From positions 186,001 to 250,000 of the forward strand of contig JAHBYJ010000001.1 of assembly GCA_019636015.1 (NCBI GenBank): 64,000 bases of DNA, given 5' to 3'. The position numbers and the translations under genes were made by a program. Under the pieces are notes generated by a model, which was not told where the DNA came from, made no database searches, and saw nothing but the letters and a program-made list of their open reading frames with translations. Positions 36,919 through 46,120 of the stretch are shown here, one piece after another (position 1 is the first letter of the stretch; the number at the start of each line of letters is the position of its first letter). Source of the DNA: Parvibaculaceae bacterium. GTDB lineage: Bacteria > Pseudomonadota > Alphaproteobacteria > Parvibaculales > Parvibaculaceae.

Positions 36919-37820
36919 GCGAAAAGCACAAGGACGATGTCACCGGCGTCGAGACGACCGGCCATGAATGGGACGGCATCCGCGAGCTCAACAATCCGCT
37001 GCCGAAATGGTGGCTCTACACCTTCTACGTCACCATCGTCTGGTGCTTCGCCTATTGGGTGGTGATGCCGGCCTGGCCCTATCTCACCACCGAGGGCTGG
37101 ACCTATACGAAGGGCGCCATCGGCTATGAACAGCGCGCGGTCGTTGCGAACGAGATCGCGGCCGTGCACGAAACGCGCGCCGAAGCCATGCAGCGGATCG
37201 CCGAACTGCCGCTCCCCGAAGTCGCCGCCGATGCGGCCCTGATGGAGCTCGCGCTCGGCGCCGGCAAGGCGGCCTTCGGCGACAATTGCGCGCCCTGCCA
37301 CGGCTCCGGCGCACAGGGCTTCAAGGGCTTCCCGAACCTCAACGACGACAACTGGATCTGGGGCGGCAAGCTCGACGACATCCACTACACGATCACCCAT
37401 GGCATCCGCTGGGAAGCCGCGCCCGATACGCGCAACAACATCATGATGGCCTATGGCCGCGACGGACTGCTGACGCGCGCCGAGATTTCCGATGTCGCGG
37501 AATATGTGCTCTCGCTCACGAACCGCGCGGAGAATGCGGAAGCAGCAAGCCGCGGCGAAGAGGTCTTCGCGAGCCAGTGCGTTGCCTGTCACGGCGAAGG
37601 CGGCGTGGGCAATCGCGAGCTCGGCGCACCGAGCCTCAACACCGCCGTCTGGCTCTATGGCGGCGAGCGCGCGGACATCATCGAAACCGTGTCAAACGGA
37701 CGCAGCGGCACCATGCCTGCTTGGGGCGGACGCCTCAACGAGGCGACAATCAAGTCGCTCACGCTTTTTGTGCACTCCCTGGGCGGCGGCGAAGACGAAG
37801 CGGCGCCCGCCATGCGGTGA
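36915..37820 (+). CDS. ccoP: Cytochrome cbb3 oxidase subunit III (CcoP), diheme c
   Basis: 301 residues. A cytoplasmic N-terminal stretch with HEWDGIRELNNPLPKWW precedes a single anchor helix (about 33-55). The periplasmic part has two cytochrome c domains with CxxCH motifs at C125-C128-H129 and C222-C225-H226. It accepts electrons from the bc1 complex or soluble cytochrome c. The last residues (GGGEDEAAPAMR) are acidic. It overlaps ccoQ and is followed after 54 bp by ccoG. Confidence 0.96.
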   Translation: MSEKHKDDVTGVETTGHEWDGIRELNNPLPKWWLYTFYVTIVWCFAYWVVMPAWPYLTTEGWTYTKGAIGYEQRAVVANEIAAVHETRAEAMQRIAELPLPEVAADAALMELALGAGKAAFGDNCAPCHGSGAQGFKGFPNLNDDNWIWGGKLDDIHYTITHGIRWEAAPDTRNNIMMAYGRDGLLTRAEISDVAEYVLSLTNRAENAEAASRGEEVFASQCVACHGEGGVGNRELGAPSLNTAVWLYGGERADIIETVSNGRSGTMPAWGGRLNEATIKSLTLFVHSLGGGEDEAAPAMR

Positions 37821-37874
37821 CGCGCGGATCCTTTCCCGCGCGGCCCGCCGGGGAGCAATCCTCGAGTAAGGCCG

Positions 37875-39398
37875 ATGACAGATACCGCACTCTCTCTCGA
37901 ACGCCTCGCCGCCGAAGCCGCGGCCGCAGCGGATGCAGACCCGCACGGGGCGGAGGGCGAAAGATATACCGCCGTCAATTCGGAGAAGAACCGGCCGCTC
38001 TATGCGAGTCGCGTGAAGGTCTATCCGAAACTCGTCCACGGCAATTTCCGCCGCCTGAAATGGCTGGTGATGGCGGTGACGCTGGCGATCTACTACGTGA
38101 CGCCCTGGCTGCGCTGGGACCGCGGCCCCGGCCTTCCCGACCAGGCAGTGCTGCTCGATTTTCCGGCGCGGCGCTTCTACTTCTTCTTCCTCGAAATCTG
38201 GCCGCAGGAATTCTACTACGTCACCGGCCTTCTCATTCTGGCGTCGCTCGGCCTTTTCCTCGTGACGAGCGTGGCGGGCCGCGTCTGGTGCGGCTATGCC
38301 TGCCCGCAGACCGTCTGGACCGACCTCTTCGTTCATGTGGAACGCTTCTTCGAGGGCGACCGCGCGGCGCGCATCCGCCTCGACAAATCGCCCATGAGCG
38401 GCGCGAAGCTCGCGCGCAAGACGGGCAAGCATATCGTCTGGCTGCTGATCGCGCTGGCGACGGGCGGCGCCTGGGTGTTCTATTTCGCCGACGCGCCGAC
38501 GCTGGCTGTGCAGCTTCTGAGCCTCGAGGCGCCGGCCATCGCCTGGCTCTTCATCGGCCTCTTCACGCTGACGACCTATACGCTGGGCGCCATCGCGCGC
38601 GAACAGGTCTGCATCTATATGTGCCCCTGGCCGCGCATCCAGGGCGCGATGTTCGACGAGGAATCGCTCCTCGTCTCCTACCGCGACGACCGCGGCGAAA
38701 AGCGCGGGCCCCACAAGAAGGGTACGAGCTGGGAAGGCCGCGGCGACTGCATCGATTGCGGACAATGCGTGGCCGCCTGCCCCATGGGCATCGACATCCG
38801 CGACGGCATGCAGCTCGAATGCATCCAGTGTGCGCTCTGCATCGACGCCTGCAACGACATCATGGACAAGGTGGAGCGGCCGCGCGGCCTCATTACCTAC
38901 GACACGTTCCGCAACCAGGAGCGCCGCAAGGCGGGCGAGACGCCGCGCCTGAGCATTCTGCGCCCGCGCACCATTCTCTATTCCGTCCTGATCCTTATTG
39001 TCGCCGCGATCATGCTGTTCGGCCTGAGCACGCGCTCGACGCTCGATGTGAACGTGATCGCGGACCGCAACCCGCTTTTTGTGGTGCTGTCCGATGGCGC
39101 GATCCGCAACGGCTATCAGGTCAAGATCCTGAACAAGGAACATGAGGCACACACCTATCGCGTCTCGCTTTCCGGCCTCGATGGTGCCATGCTGACAAGG
39201 CCCGCGCTGGCCGGCGAGGAGGAAGCTCTGGTGCATGTTCCGGCGGATTCGCTTGTGAATGCCCGCTTCTTCGTGAGCCTGCCGCCGGCCCGGATTGCCG
39301 CAGAGGGCGGCGAGGCCGGCTTCGCCTTCGTGGTGACGGAACTCGGCAGCGGCCGGGAAGTTATGAAATACGCAACATTCCGGGGACCGGCAAAATGA
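37875..39398 (+). CDS. ccoG: Cytochrome cbb3 assembly ferredoxin-like protein (CcoG/RdxA/FixG)
   Basis: 507 residues. Five helices hold two membrane CxxxCP motifs (C139-C143 and C246-C250). A dicluster ferredoxin domain follows with C292, C295, C298, C302 and C316, C319, C322, C326. A C-terminal immunoglobulin-like FixG domain completes it (about 385-507). It is needed for copper reduction and delivery to CcoN. It overlaps ccoH by ATGA at 39395. The alanine-rich first 30 residues are variable in the family. Confidence 0.96.
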   Translation: MTDTALSLERLAAEAAAAADADPHGAEGERYTAVNSEKNRPLYASRVKVYPKLVHGNFRRLKWLVMAVTLAIYYVTPWLRWDRGPGLPDQAVLLDFPARRFYFFFLEIWPQEFYYVTGLLILASLGLFLVTSVAGRVWCGYACPQTVWTDLFVHVERFFEGDRAARIRLDKSPMSGAKLARKTGKHIVWLLIALATGGAWVFYFADAPTLAVQLLSLEAPAIAWLFIGLFTLTTYTLGAIAREQVCIYMCPWPRIQGAMFDEESLLVSYRDDRGEKRGPHKKGTSWEGRGDCIDCGQCVAACPMGIDIRDGMQLECIQCALCIDACNDIMDKVERPRGLITYDTFRNQERRKAGETPRLSILRPRTILYSVLILIVAAIMLFGLSTRSTLDVNVIADRNPLFVVLSDGAIRNGYQVKILNKEHEAHTYRVSLSGLDGAMLTRPALAGEEEALVHVPADSLVNARFFVSLPPARIAAEGGEAGFAFVVTELGSGREVMKYATFRGPAK

Positions 39399-39919
39399 AC
39401 CCCGACAAGACAGATTACCGCCCCTCCCGCGTCCGCAAGATCACCGGCTGGCATGTGCTGGCGGGCTTCGTTGTCTTCTTCGGCATCGTATTCGCCGTGA
39501 ACGGCATCATGGTCTGGCGCGCGCTCACGACCTTCGACGGCGTGGAAACGGCGGGCGCCTATCAGAAGGGCCGCGCCTACAACCACCTGCTCGACCGGAT
39601 GGACGAGCAGCGCGAACTCGGCTGGAGCGCCGAACTCACGACGGAAAGCCTGCCCGGGCCCGCGCATCGCACGAAGCTCGGCGTCTCCTTTGCCGATAGC
39701 GAGGGCCGCCCGCTGCAGGACCTCGACGTAGAGGCGATCTTCTGGCGCCCCGTCGCCGCAGGCGCCGACCGCGAGGCGAAGCTCGCCGAGACCGGGCCCG
39801 GCCAATACGAAGCGACTTTCGATCTCGCCCATCCGGGCAACTGGATCGTCCGCGTGGCGGCAATTGCACCGGGCGGCGAAACCTTCGTCACCGAGAACCG
39901 CGTCGTGCTGCGCGACTGA
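39395..39919 (+). CDS. ccoH: Cytochrome cbb3 assembly protein CcoH (FixH)
   Basis: 174 residues with one N-terminal helix (about 20-40, GWHVLAGFVVFFGIVFAVNG) and a periplasmic beta-rich domain carrying the FixH pattern (TFDGVETAGAYQKGRAYN, then GLGVSFAD-like LGVSFADSEGRPL). It associates with the oxidase during assembly. It overlaps ccoG at the start and is followed 7 bp later by ccoI. Confidence 0.93.
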   Translation: MNPDKTDYRPSRVRKITGWHVLAGFVVFFGIVFAVNGIMVWRALTTFDGVETAGAYQKGRAYNHLLDRMDEQRELGWSAELTTESLPGPAHRTKLGVSFADSEGRPLQDLDVEAIFWRPVAAGADREAKLAETGPGQYEATFDLAHPGNWIVRVAAIAPGGETFVTENRVVLRD

Positions 39920-39926
39920 GGACAAG

Positions 39927-42137
39927 ATGGCAGAGCTTGCCGCCGGATTGCAGGAAAGATCGGGCATCGACCCCGCCCTCTTCGTGCGGAAGACGCCGGA
40001 AGGCGAGGCGCGCCTCGACCTCGTGGTGGCCGGCATGCATTGCGCGGGCTGCCTCAGAAAGGTGGAAGGCGCGCTGACGAAGCTCGACGGCGTGACCCAT
40101 GCCCGCGCGAACCTCTCGACCAAGCGCGTCGCCGTGCGCTGGGATCCCGCGCGGCTCCATGCGGACAAGATCGTCCGGGCGCTCGCCGACACCGGCTTCA
40201 CCGCCGTGCCCTTCGATCCGAAACTCCTCGGCACTTTCGACGAGAACGAGACGCGGTTCCTGCTGCGTTCGCTCGGCGTCGCCGGATTTGCGGCGGCGAA
40301 TGTCATGCTCATCTCGGTGTCGGTCTGGTGGGGCCTCGTCACCGACATGGACGAGACGACGCGCGCCTTCTTCCATTGGGTCTCGGCGCTGATCGCGCTG
40401 CCCGCCGTCGCCTATGCCGGCCAGCCCTTCTTCCGCTCGGCGCTGAAGGCGTTGCGCGCGCGGCAGATGAACATGGATGTGCCGATCGGCCTTGCGGTGA
40501 TCCTCGCGACCTCGATGAGCCTCGTGCAGACCATCGTGAATGCGCGCCATGTCTATTTCGATGCCAGCGTGACGCTGCTCTTCTTCCTGCTGATCGGGCG
40601 CTATCTCGATGTGCAGGCGCGCGCGAAAGCCTGCTCGGCGGCGGAAAACCTGCTCGGCCTGCGCGCGACCGCCGCGACGCTGATCGCACCGGACGGCACG
40701 CATCGCTCGGTCGCCGTGGAAAGCCTCGAACCCGGCATGAAGGTGCTGGTGGCGGCGGGTGCCCGCGTGCCCGCCGATGGCGAGATCATCGAGGGCGCGA
40801 GCGAGATCGACACGAGCCTCGTCACCGGCGAAAGCCTGCCCGAACGCGTGGGGCCGGGCGGCGGCGTCTTTGCGGGAACGCTCAATATCGGCGCGCCGCT
40901 CATCGTTCGCGTGACGAAGCGCGACGATGAATCGCTTCTCTCCGAAATCGTGCGGCTGATGGAGTCGGCCGAACAGGGCCGCGCGCGCTATGTGCGCATC
41001 GCCGACCGCGCGGCGCGCTTCTATTCGCCCGCCGTGCACCTCATGGCGGCGGCAACGCTCGTGCTCTGGTTCGCGCTCGGCGCGCATTGGGAAACGGCGC
41101 TGACGAATGCCATCGCCGTGCTCATCATCACCTGCCCCTGCGCGCTCGGCCTTGCCGTGCCCGTGGTGCAGGTCGTCGCGACCGGACGGCTGATCCGGCA
41201 GGGCGTGCTCGTCAAGGCGGCGGACGGGCTCGAACGGCTCGCCCAGGGCGACACCATCGTCTTCGACAAGACCGGCACGCTGACGCTCGGCCGGCCGCAG
41301 CTCGTGAACATGGGCGAGGCGCCGCAAGATATGCTTGCGCTCGGCGCGGCGCTGGCGGCATCGAGCCGCCACCCGCTGGCACTCGCACTGGCCGCGCACG
41401 GCACGGGCCTAGCGCGACCGAAGCTCGACGATGTGCGCGAGGTGCCCGGCATGGGCCTTGAAGCGGTGCATGACGGCGCCCGCCTTCGCCTCGGCAATGC
41501 GGGCTTTGTGGACGCGGAAAGCACTGCCGCCCATGGCGGCTCCGAACTCTGGCTGAAGCGCGAGGGCGGCGATGCCTTCTGCTTCCGCTTCGAGGATACG
41601 GTGCGCCCCGATGCGCGGGAGACGATTGCCGCGCTGAAGTCGCGCGGCTTCGCCGTTGAACTTCTCTCCGGCGACCGCGAGCCGGCAGTGCGGAAACTTG
41701 CCGGTGAGCTCGGCCTCGACGAATGGCGCGCGGCGGCGCGGCCCGATGCGAAGATCGCGCGGCTGGAAGAACTCGCCGCGCAAGGCCGCAAGGTCGTAAT
41801 GATCGGCGACGGGCTGAACGATGCCCCAGCGCTCCGCGCCGCGCATGTCTCGATCTCGCCGGCGGATGCAGCGGATGTGAGCCAGACGGCGGCGGACTTC
41901 ATCTTTCAGGGTGTGCGCCTCGGGCCCGTGCTCGAAACGGTCGATGTGGCGCGGCGCTCGCAGCGCCTCGTCTTCCAGAATTTCGGGCTTGCCATCGGCT
42001 ACAACATCTTCGCCGTGCCGCTCGCGGTCGCGGGCTATGTGACGCCGCTCGTCGCCGCCATTGCCATGTCGAGTTCCTCGATCATCGTGATCGTGAATTC
42101 GCTCCGCCTGAACCGGAAGGCGAAGGAAGCGGCATGA
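39927..42137 (+). CDS. ccoI: Copper P-type ATPase for cbb3 assembly (CcoI/FixI)
   Basis: 736 residues from the ATG at 39927; the upstream extension would lie inside ccoH. An N-terminal heavy-metal-associated domain has GMHCAGC (C39, C42). The membrane copper motif is C403-P-C405 (TCPCALGLAVP), the phosphorylated aspartate is D447 (DKTGT), and the hinge motif GDGLNDAP (627-634) is present, with MVTGES-type LVTGESLPERV before the core. It exports Cu(I) into the periplasm for insertion into CcoN. ATGA overlap with ccoS. Confidence 0.96.
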   Translation: MAELAAGLQERSGIDPALFVRKTPEGEARLDLVVAGMHCAGCLRKVEGALTKLDGVTHARANLSTKRVAVRWDPARLHADKIVRALADTGFTAVPFDPKLLGTFDENETRFLLRSLGVAGFAAANVMLISVSVWWGLVTDMDETTRAFFHWVSALIALPAVAYAGQPFFRSALKALRARQMNMDVPIGLAVILATSMSLVQTIVNARHVYFDASVTLLFFLLIGRYLDVQARAKACSAAENLLGLRATAATLIAPDGTHRSVAVESLEPGMKVLVAAGARVPADGEIIEGASEIDTSLVTGESLPERVGPGGGVFAGTLNIGAPLIVRVTKRDDESLLSEIVRLMESAEQGRARYVRIADRAARFYSPAVHLMAAATLVLWFALGAHWETALTNAIAVLIITCPCALGLAVPVVQVVATGRLIRQGVLVKAADGLERLAQGDTIVFDKTGTLTLGRPQLVNMGEAPQDMLALGAALAASSRHPLALALAAHGTGLARPKLDDVREVPGMGLEAVHDGARLRLGNAGFVDAESTAAHGGSELWLKREGGDAFCFRFEDTVRPDARETIAALKSRGFAVELLSGDREPAVRKLAGELGLDEWRAAARPDAKIARLEELAAQGRKVVMIGDGLNDAPALRAAHVSISPADAADVSQTAADFIFQGVRLGPVLETVDVARRSQRLVFQNFGLAIGYNIFAVPLAVAGYVTPLVAAIAMSSSSIIVIVNSLRLNRKAKEAA

Positions 42138-42316
42138 GCATTCTCGTCTATCTCGTGCCGGCGGCGCTTCTTCTCGGCGGGCTTGGCCTCGCCGCCTTCA
42201 TGTGGTCGCTCCGGAGCGGCCAGTATGACGACCTTGAAGGCGCGGCAGAGCGCATTCTCTATGATGACGACAAGCCGGAGCCGGACAGGACGGAAACGGG
42301 CGAGCCGGAAAACTAG
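42134..42316 (+). CDS. ccoS: Cytochrome cbb3 maturation protein CcoS
   Basis: 60 residues, beginning MSILVYLVPAALLLGGLGLA, a single helix followed by a short cytoplasmic tail with SGQYDDLEGAAERIL. That DD-L-G-A-R-IL pattern is the CcoS signature. It overlaps the ccoI stop by ATGA and needs no other start. Its TAG stop shares the bases CTAG with the TAG stop of the opposite-strand DUF2189 gene. Confidence 0.92.
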   Translation: MSILVYLVPAALLLGGLGLAAFMWSLRSGQYDDLEGAAERILYDDDKPEPDRTETGEPEN

Positions 42317-43107
42317 CCCTCGCCCACAAGGGCGCGCTGCGCATGCCATGTCGCATGGCCGAGCAGCGGGAAGATGACGGCAAGCCCGAGAAACCATGTC
42401 GCGATGCCGAAGGCGGTGAGCAGCGCGACGATCCAGCCCCAGAGCAGCATGGTCCAGAAATTCTCGCGCACCGCGCGGATGCTGGTCAGCACCGCCGTCA
42501 CCGCATCGATATCGCGGGCGAGAAGAAGCGGCACCGAAATCGCCGACAGCGCGAAAACGGCGAAGGCGATGACGCCGCCCACCGCCGTACCGATGGCAAG
42601 AAGCGCGAGGCCGCGCGGGCTGAGCAGCAGCATGGGCGCGAATTCGGATAGCGGCGGGATACCGACCGGCCCGTAGAAAAGCGCGAAAATCCACCCGGCG
42701 ATGCGGAGCCAGATGATGAAGGCGCCGGCCAGCATGGCGCCGACAAGGGCAAGCTGCGAGAGATTGCGGCTCGACACGAAAACCACATCGGCAAGACGGA
42801 CCCTTTCGCCCGCCTCGAGCTTGCGGCTTGCTTCGTAAAGACCGACCGCGAGCAGCGGCCCGATCAGCAGGAAGCCCGCGCCGAAAACCGGCAGCAGGGC
42901 GCTGAAGCCCGCGAGGAAAAGAATCCCGGCAATCGAGAAGGAGAGAAAGAGGAAGGCGCAGCCATAGCCAAGGCTGACTGCCGGTATGGTCCGCAGGTCC
43001 GCCCAGCCCGCCTCGAGCCAGCGCCAGGGCTGGTCCGCCCTCACCTTGCGGATAACGGGCGCCGCCCCGCCTGCGGGCATTGCTCCCTGATCTGCCGATA
43101 CGCTCAT
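42313..43107 (-). CDS. DUF2189 multi-pass membrane protein (paralogue 2)
   Basis: 264 residues from the ATG at 43107, preceded by GGGAGGGGCGGG; an upstream ATG at 43134 is possible but lacks a ribosome site. About six helices. It shares with the copy at 21104 the blocks IGPLLAVGLYEASRKLEAGE, ISVPLLLARDIDAVTAV and PLLGHATWHAQR. Function unknown. It converges on ccoS with a 4-bp stop overlap and is divergent from msrA, so it is not part of the oxidase operon. Confidence 0.85.
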   Translation of the reverse strand: MSVSADQGAMPAGGAAPVIRKVRADQPWRWLEAGWADLRTIPAVSLGYGCAFLFLSFSIAGILFLAGFSALLPVFGAGFLLIGPLLAVGLYEASRKLEAGERVRLADVVFVSSRNLSQLALVGAMLAGAFIIWLRIAGWIFALFYGPVGIPPLSEFAPMLLLSPRGLALLAIGTAVGGVIAFAVFALSAISVPLLLARDIDAVTAVLTSIRAVRENFWTMLLWGWIVALLTAFGIATWFLGLAVIFPLLGHATWHAQRALVGEG

Positions 43108-43277
43108 CCCGCCCCTCCCAGAGCCATGCTCCATGTCATGCTATCCCTCGAAAACCCTTTCGTCCATGTGGGATTAGCCCGGGGGACAATCGCAAAAGCG
43201 TGAGACCCGGTGACGCGACGTGACGGGAAAACGGAACGCCTGCACACTAGATTGAGGGAAACTGAAGGAGACCCGGC

Positions 43278-43898
43278 GTGAACCGCATTCTTTCGAGCCT
43301 TGTCGCGGTCTTTCTGGCCGCCGCCGCATTCGCCCCGCCCGCCAGCGCCGGCGAGGCGGTCGCCATCTTCGCGGGCGGCTGCTTCTGGTGCATGGAGCCG
43401 CCCTACGACAAGACCGAAGGCGTGATCAGCACCATATCGGGCTATACCGGCGGCGAGGTGGCGAACCCGAGCTACAAACAGGTTTCCTCCGGCACCACCG
43501 GCCATATCGAAGCGGTGAAGATCGTCTACGATCCGGAAAAGGTGAGCTACGAAAAGCTGCTCTACATCTTCTGGCGGAACATCGACCCGATCCGCGCCAA
43601 TGCGCAGTTCTGCGACGAGGGCGCGCAATATCGCAGCGCAATCTTTCCGCAGGACGAGGCCCAGCGCGAGGCTGCCGAAAAATCGAAAGCCGAACTCGAG
43701 GCCACGGGCCGCTTCACCCGGCCCATCGTGACCGAAATCCTCGACGCCGCGCCTTTCTATCCGGCGGAGGATTATCATCAGGACTATTACAAGAAGAATC
43801 CGAACCGCTACGCCTATTACCGATGGAGCTGCGGCCGCGATGCACGGCTCGAACAGATATGGGGCACGGAAGCGGGAGGCCTGAAGGAGGGCACATGA
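43278..43898 (+). CDS. msrA: Peptide methionine (S)-S-oxide reductase MsrA, exported
   Basis: 206 residues. A Sec signal peptide (about 1-24, SSLVAVFLAAAAFAPPASA) precedes a complete MsrA domain. The catalytic motif is GGCFWCMEP with C35 as nucleophile, followed by GVISTISGYTGG. A later cysteine (YRWSCGRD, near 186) is a candidate resolving residue. It repairs the S-form of methionine sulfoxide in exported proteins. The stop overlaps msrB by ATGA. The signal peptide is the unusual part, since most MsrA proteins are cytosolic. Confidence 0.93.
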   Translation: MNRILSSLVAVFLAAAAFAPPASAGEAVAIFAGGCFWCMEPPYDKTEGVISTISGYTGGEVANPSYKQVSSGTTGHIEAVKIVYDPEKVSYEKLLYIFWRNIDPIRANAQFCDEGAQYRSAIFPQDEAQREAAEKSKAELEATGRFTRPIVTEILDAAPFYPAEDYHQDYYKKNPNRYAYYRWSCGRDARLEQIWGTEAGGLKEGT

Positions 43899-44395
43899 TG
43901 TCACGGCGAACATTTCTCGGCAGCACCGCGATTGCGGGCCTGCTCGCGGCAGCGGGCCTTGCCGCGCGCGGCGGCAAGGCGGATGCGGCGGAAGGCACAT
44001 TCGAGATCGTGAAGAGCGATGCCGAATGGAAGGCCGAACTCACGCCCGAGCAATATTACGTGCTGCGCAAACATGGTACGGAGCGCGCGGGGTCGAGCCC
44101 GCTCGACCGGGAAAAGCGCGCGGGCACCTTCCATTGCGCGGGCTGCGACCTGCCGCTTTTCGCCTCGGACAGGAAATATGACAGCGGCACCGGCTGGCCG
44201 AGCTTCTGGGCGCCGCTCGACAACGCCATCGGCACGAGCGAGGACCGGAGCCTTTTCATCACGCGGACGGAAGTTCATTGCCGCCGCTGCGGCGGGCATC
44301 TCGGCCATGTCTTCGAGGACGGTCCGCCGCCCACGGGCCTGCGCTACTGCATGAACGGCGTGGCGATGACGTTCAGGCCGTCGGGCTCTGCCTGA
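43895..44395 (+). CDS. msrB: Peptide methionine (R)-S-oxide reductase MsrB, with Tat-like signal
   Basis: 166 residues from the ATG at 43895, with GGAGG before it. The leader MMSRRTFLGSTAIAGLLAAA looks like a twin-arginine signal. The mature part has the zinc cysteines CAGC and CRRC, GTGWPSFW, and the catalytic C152 in RYCMNGVAM. It reduces the R-form of methionine sulfoxide, completing the MsrA activity. It is translationally coupled to msrA and overlaps the convergent YaiI gene by 23 bp at its 3' end. Confidence 0.93.
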   Translation: MMSRRTFLGSTAIAGLLAAAGLAARGGKADAAEGTFEIVKSDAEWKAELTPEQYYVLRKHGTERAGSSPLDREKRAGTFHCAGCDLPLFASDRKYDSGTGWPSFWAPLDNAIGTSEDRSLFITRTEVHCRRCGGHLGHVFEDGPPPTGLRYCMNGVAMTFRPSGSA

Positions 44396-44834
44396 GCGCG
44401 GCCTGCACCGCCGTTTCGAGAGCACTGAGAAAACGCGAACGGTCGCCCTTGGAGAAGGCCGGGCCGCCGCCCTTCGACTGGCCGGTCTCGCGCAGCTCGC
44501 GCATCAGGTCGCGCATGGCGAGCGCCATGCCGATACTGTCCTTCGTGAAGGGCCGCCCGTCATGCCCGAGCGCGGCGGCGCCCGCCGCCAGCGCCCGCGA
44601 GGCAAGCGGAATATCGCCCGTTACCACGATATCGCCGGGACCCGCCCTCTCGGCGATCCAGTCGTCCGCCACATCCGGCCCCTGCGGCACCACCACCATG
44701 CGGACCAGCGGATGGCGCACGGGCCGCATGCCGCCATTGCTGACGATATGAATGACGAGGCCATGGCGCTCGGCAACGCGGATCGCCTCGTCCTTCACGG
44801 GACACGCATCCGCATCGACATAGATTTCGGTCAT
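44373..44834 (-). CDS. YaiI/YqxD family (DUF188) protein
   Basis: 153 residues with the family pattern: IYVDADACPVKDEA at the start, VSNGGMRP, DVADDWIAERAGPGDIVVTGDIPLA, and a C-terminal SKGGGPAFSKGDRSRFL. These conserved Asp residues suggest a PIN-like nuclease fold; no activity is firmly known. Cytosolic. It overlaps msrB tail-to-tail. Confidence 0.93.
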   Translation of the reverse strand: MTEIYVDADACPVKDEAIRVAERHGLVIHIVSNGGMRPVRHPLVRMVVVPQGPDVADDWIAERAGPGDIVVTGDIPLASRALAAGAAALGHDGRPFTKDSIGMALAMRDLMRELRETGQSKGGGPAFSKGDRSRFLSALETAVQAALRQSPTA

Positions 44835-44890
44835 CGGGCGTCGCTCATCCGCTTGCTGCTTTCCAACGGGCGCGATGATAGCTTCGCGGC

Positions 44891-46120
44891 GTGAAAGAGA
44901 CGTCAGGAAAATCGGCGCCGCGCGCCGCGATCGTCGGCGGCGGTCCGGCGGGGCTCGCCGCAGCGGAACGGCTTTGCGAGGTGGCGGAGGTGCATGTCTT
45001 CGACGCCATGCCCTCGCTCGGCCGGAAGTTCCTGCTGGCGGGTAAAAGCGGCCTCAACATCACCCATGGCGAGGCATTCGAGACGTTCCTGACGCGCTTC
45101 GGGCCCGCGCGCGAAAGGCTCACGCCTGCGCTGCGCGGCTTCACGCCGGAGGCGATCCGCGGCTGGGCGGCGGGGCTCGGCATCGAAACATTCGAGGGAA
45201 GTTCGGGCCGCATCTTTCCCCGCGCGATGAAGGCATCGCCGCTGCTGCGCGCCTGGCTCGCCAAGCTCACCGGGAAAGGCGTTACCTTTCACCCGCGCCA
45301 CAAATGGACCGGCTGGACGGATGCGGGCGCACTCCGCTTCGAGACGCCCGCAGGCGAGGTGACATTCGAGGCTGACGCCACAGTGCTCGCGCTGGGCGGC
45401 GCAAGCTGGCCGCGGCTCGGCTCCGACGGCGGGTGGGTGCCGCTGCTCGAGGCGCGGGGCATCGAGAGTGCGCCCCTCCGGCCCGCCAATTGCGGCTTCG
45501 ATGTCGCATGGAGCACGCATATGAAAGAGCGCTTCGCGGGCGCGCCGGTCAAATCCGTGACGCTTTCCCATGACGGCGAAAGCACGAAAGGCGATTTCGT
45601 GGTGACGGAAAATGGCATCGAGGGCAGCGCCGTCTATGCGCTGGCGGCACACTTGCGCGATGCGATCGAACGCAGCGGCGAGGCTTATCTCGCGCTCGAC
45701 CTCGCGCCGGACCGGAGCGAGGAGCGCCTCACCCGCGATCTCGCAATCCCGCGCGGCAAGGCATCGCTTGCAAACCACCTCCGCAAGAAAGCGGGCATCG
45801 ACGGCGTGAAGGCGGCGCTGCTCCGCGAAGGCGCAGCGCAGGACATATTCTCCGATCCCGCCGCCCTCGCCCATGCGATCAAGCATCTGGAGGTGAGGCT
45901 TCTCCGGCCGCGCCTCATTGCCGAAGCGATCAGCAGCGCGGGCGGCATCGCCCTTGCCGAACTCGATGCGGATTTCATGCTGCCGAAACTGCCCGGCATT
46001 TTCGCGGCAGGCGAAATGCTCGACTGGGAGGCGCCGACAGGCGGCTATCTTCTTTCCGCCTGCCTCGCCACGGGCCGCGCCGCCGGTGACGGCGCGGCGC
46101 GCTTCCTCACGCGTTCTTGA
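44891..46120 (+). CDS. HI0933/TIGR03862-type flavoprotein
   Basis: 409 residues with a GTG start. The FAD-binding motif AAIVGGGPAGLAAAERL lies at about 12-28 and the C-terminal FAD contact FAAGEMLDWEAPTGGYLL is typical. MPSLGRKFLLAGKSGLNITH matches the HI0933 family, whose reaction is unknown; it is a predicted reductase related to YhiN. It overlaps the opposite-strand SDR gene by 14 bp at the 3' end. Confidence 0.88.
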   Translation: MKETSGKSAPRAAIVGGGPAGLAAAERLCEVAEVHVFDAMPSLGRKFLLAGKSGLNITHGEAFETFLTRFGPARERLTPALRGFTPEAIRGWAAGLGIETFEGSSGRIFPRAMKASPLLRAWLAKLTGKGVTFHPRHKWTGWTDAGALRFETPAGEVTFEADATVLALGGASWPRLGSDGGWVPLLEARGIESAPLRPANCGFDVAWSTHMKERFAGAPVKSVTLSHDGESTKGDFVVTENGIEGSAVYALAAHLRDAIERSGEAYLALDLAPDRSEERLTRDLAIPRGKASLANHLRKKAGIDGVKAALLREGAAQDIFSDPAALAHAIKHLEVRLLRPRLIAEAISSAGGIALAELDADFMLPKLPGIFAAGEMLDWEAPTGGYLLSACLATGRAAGDGAARFLTRS

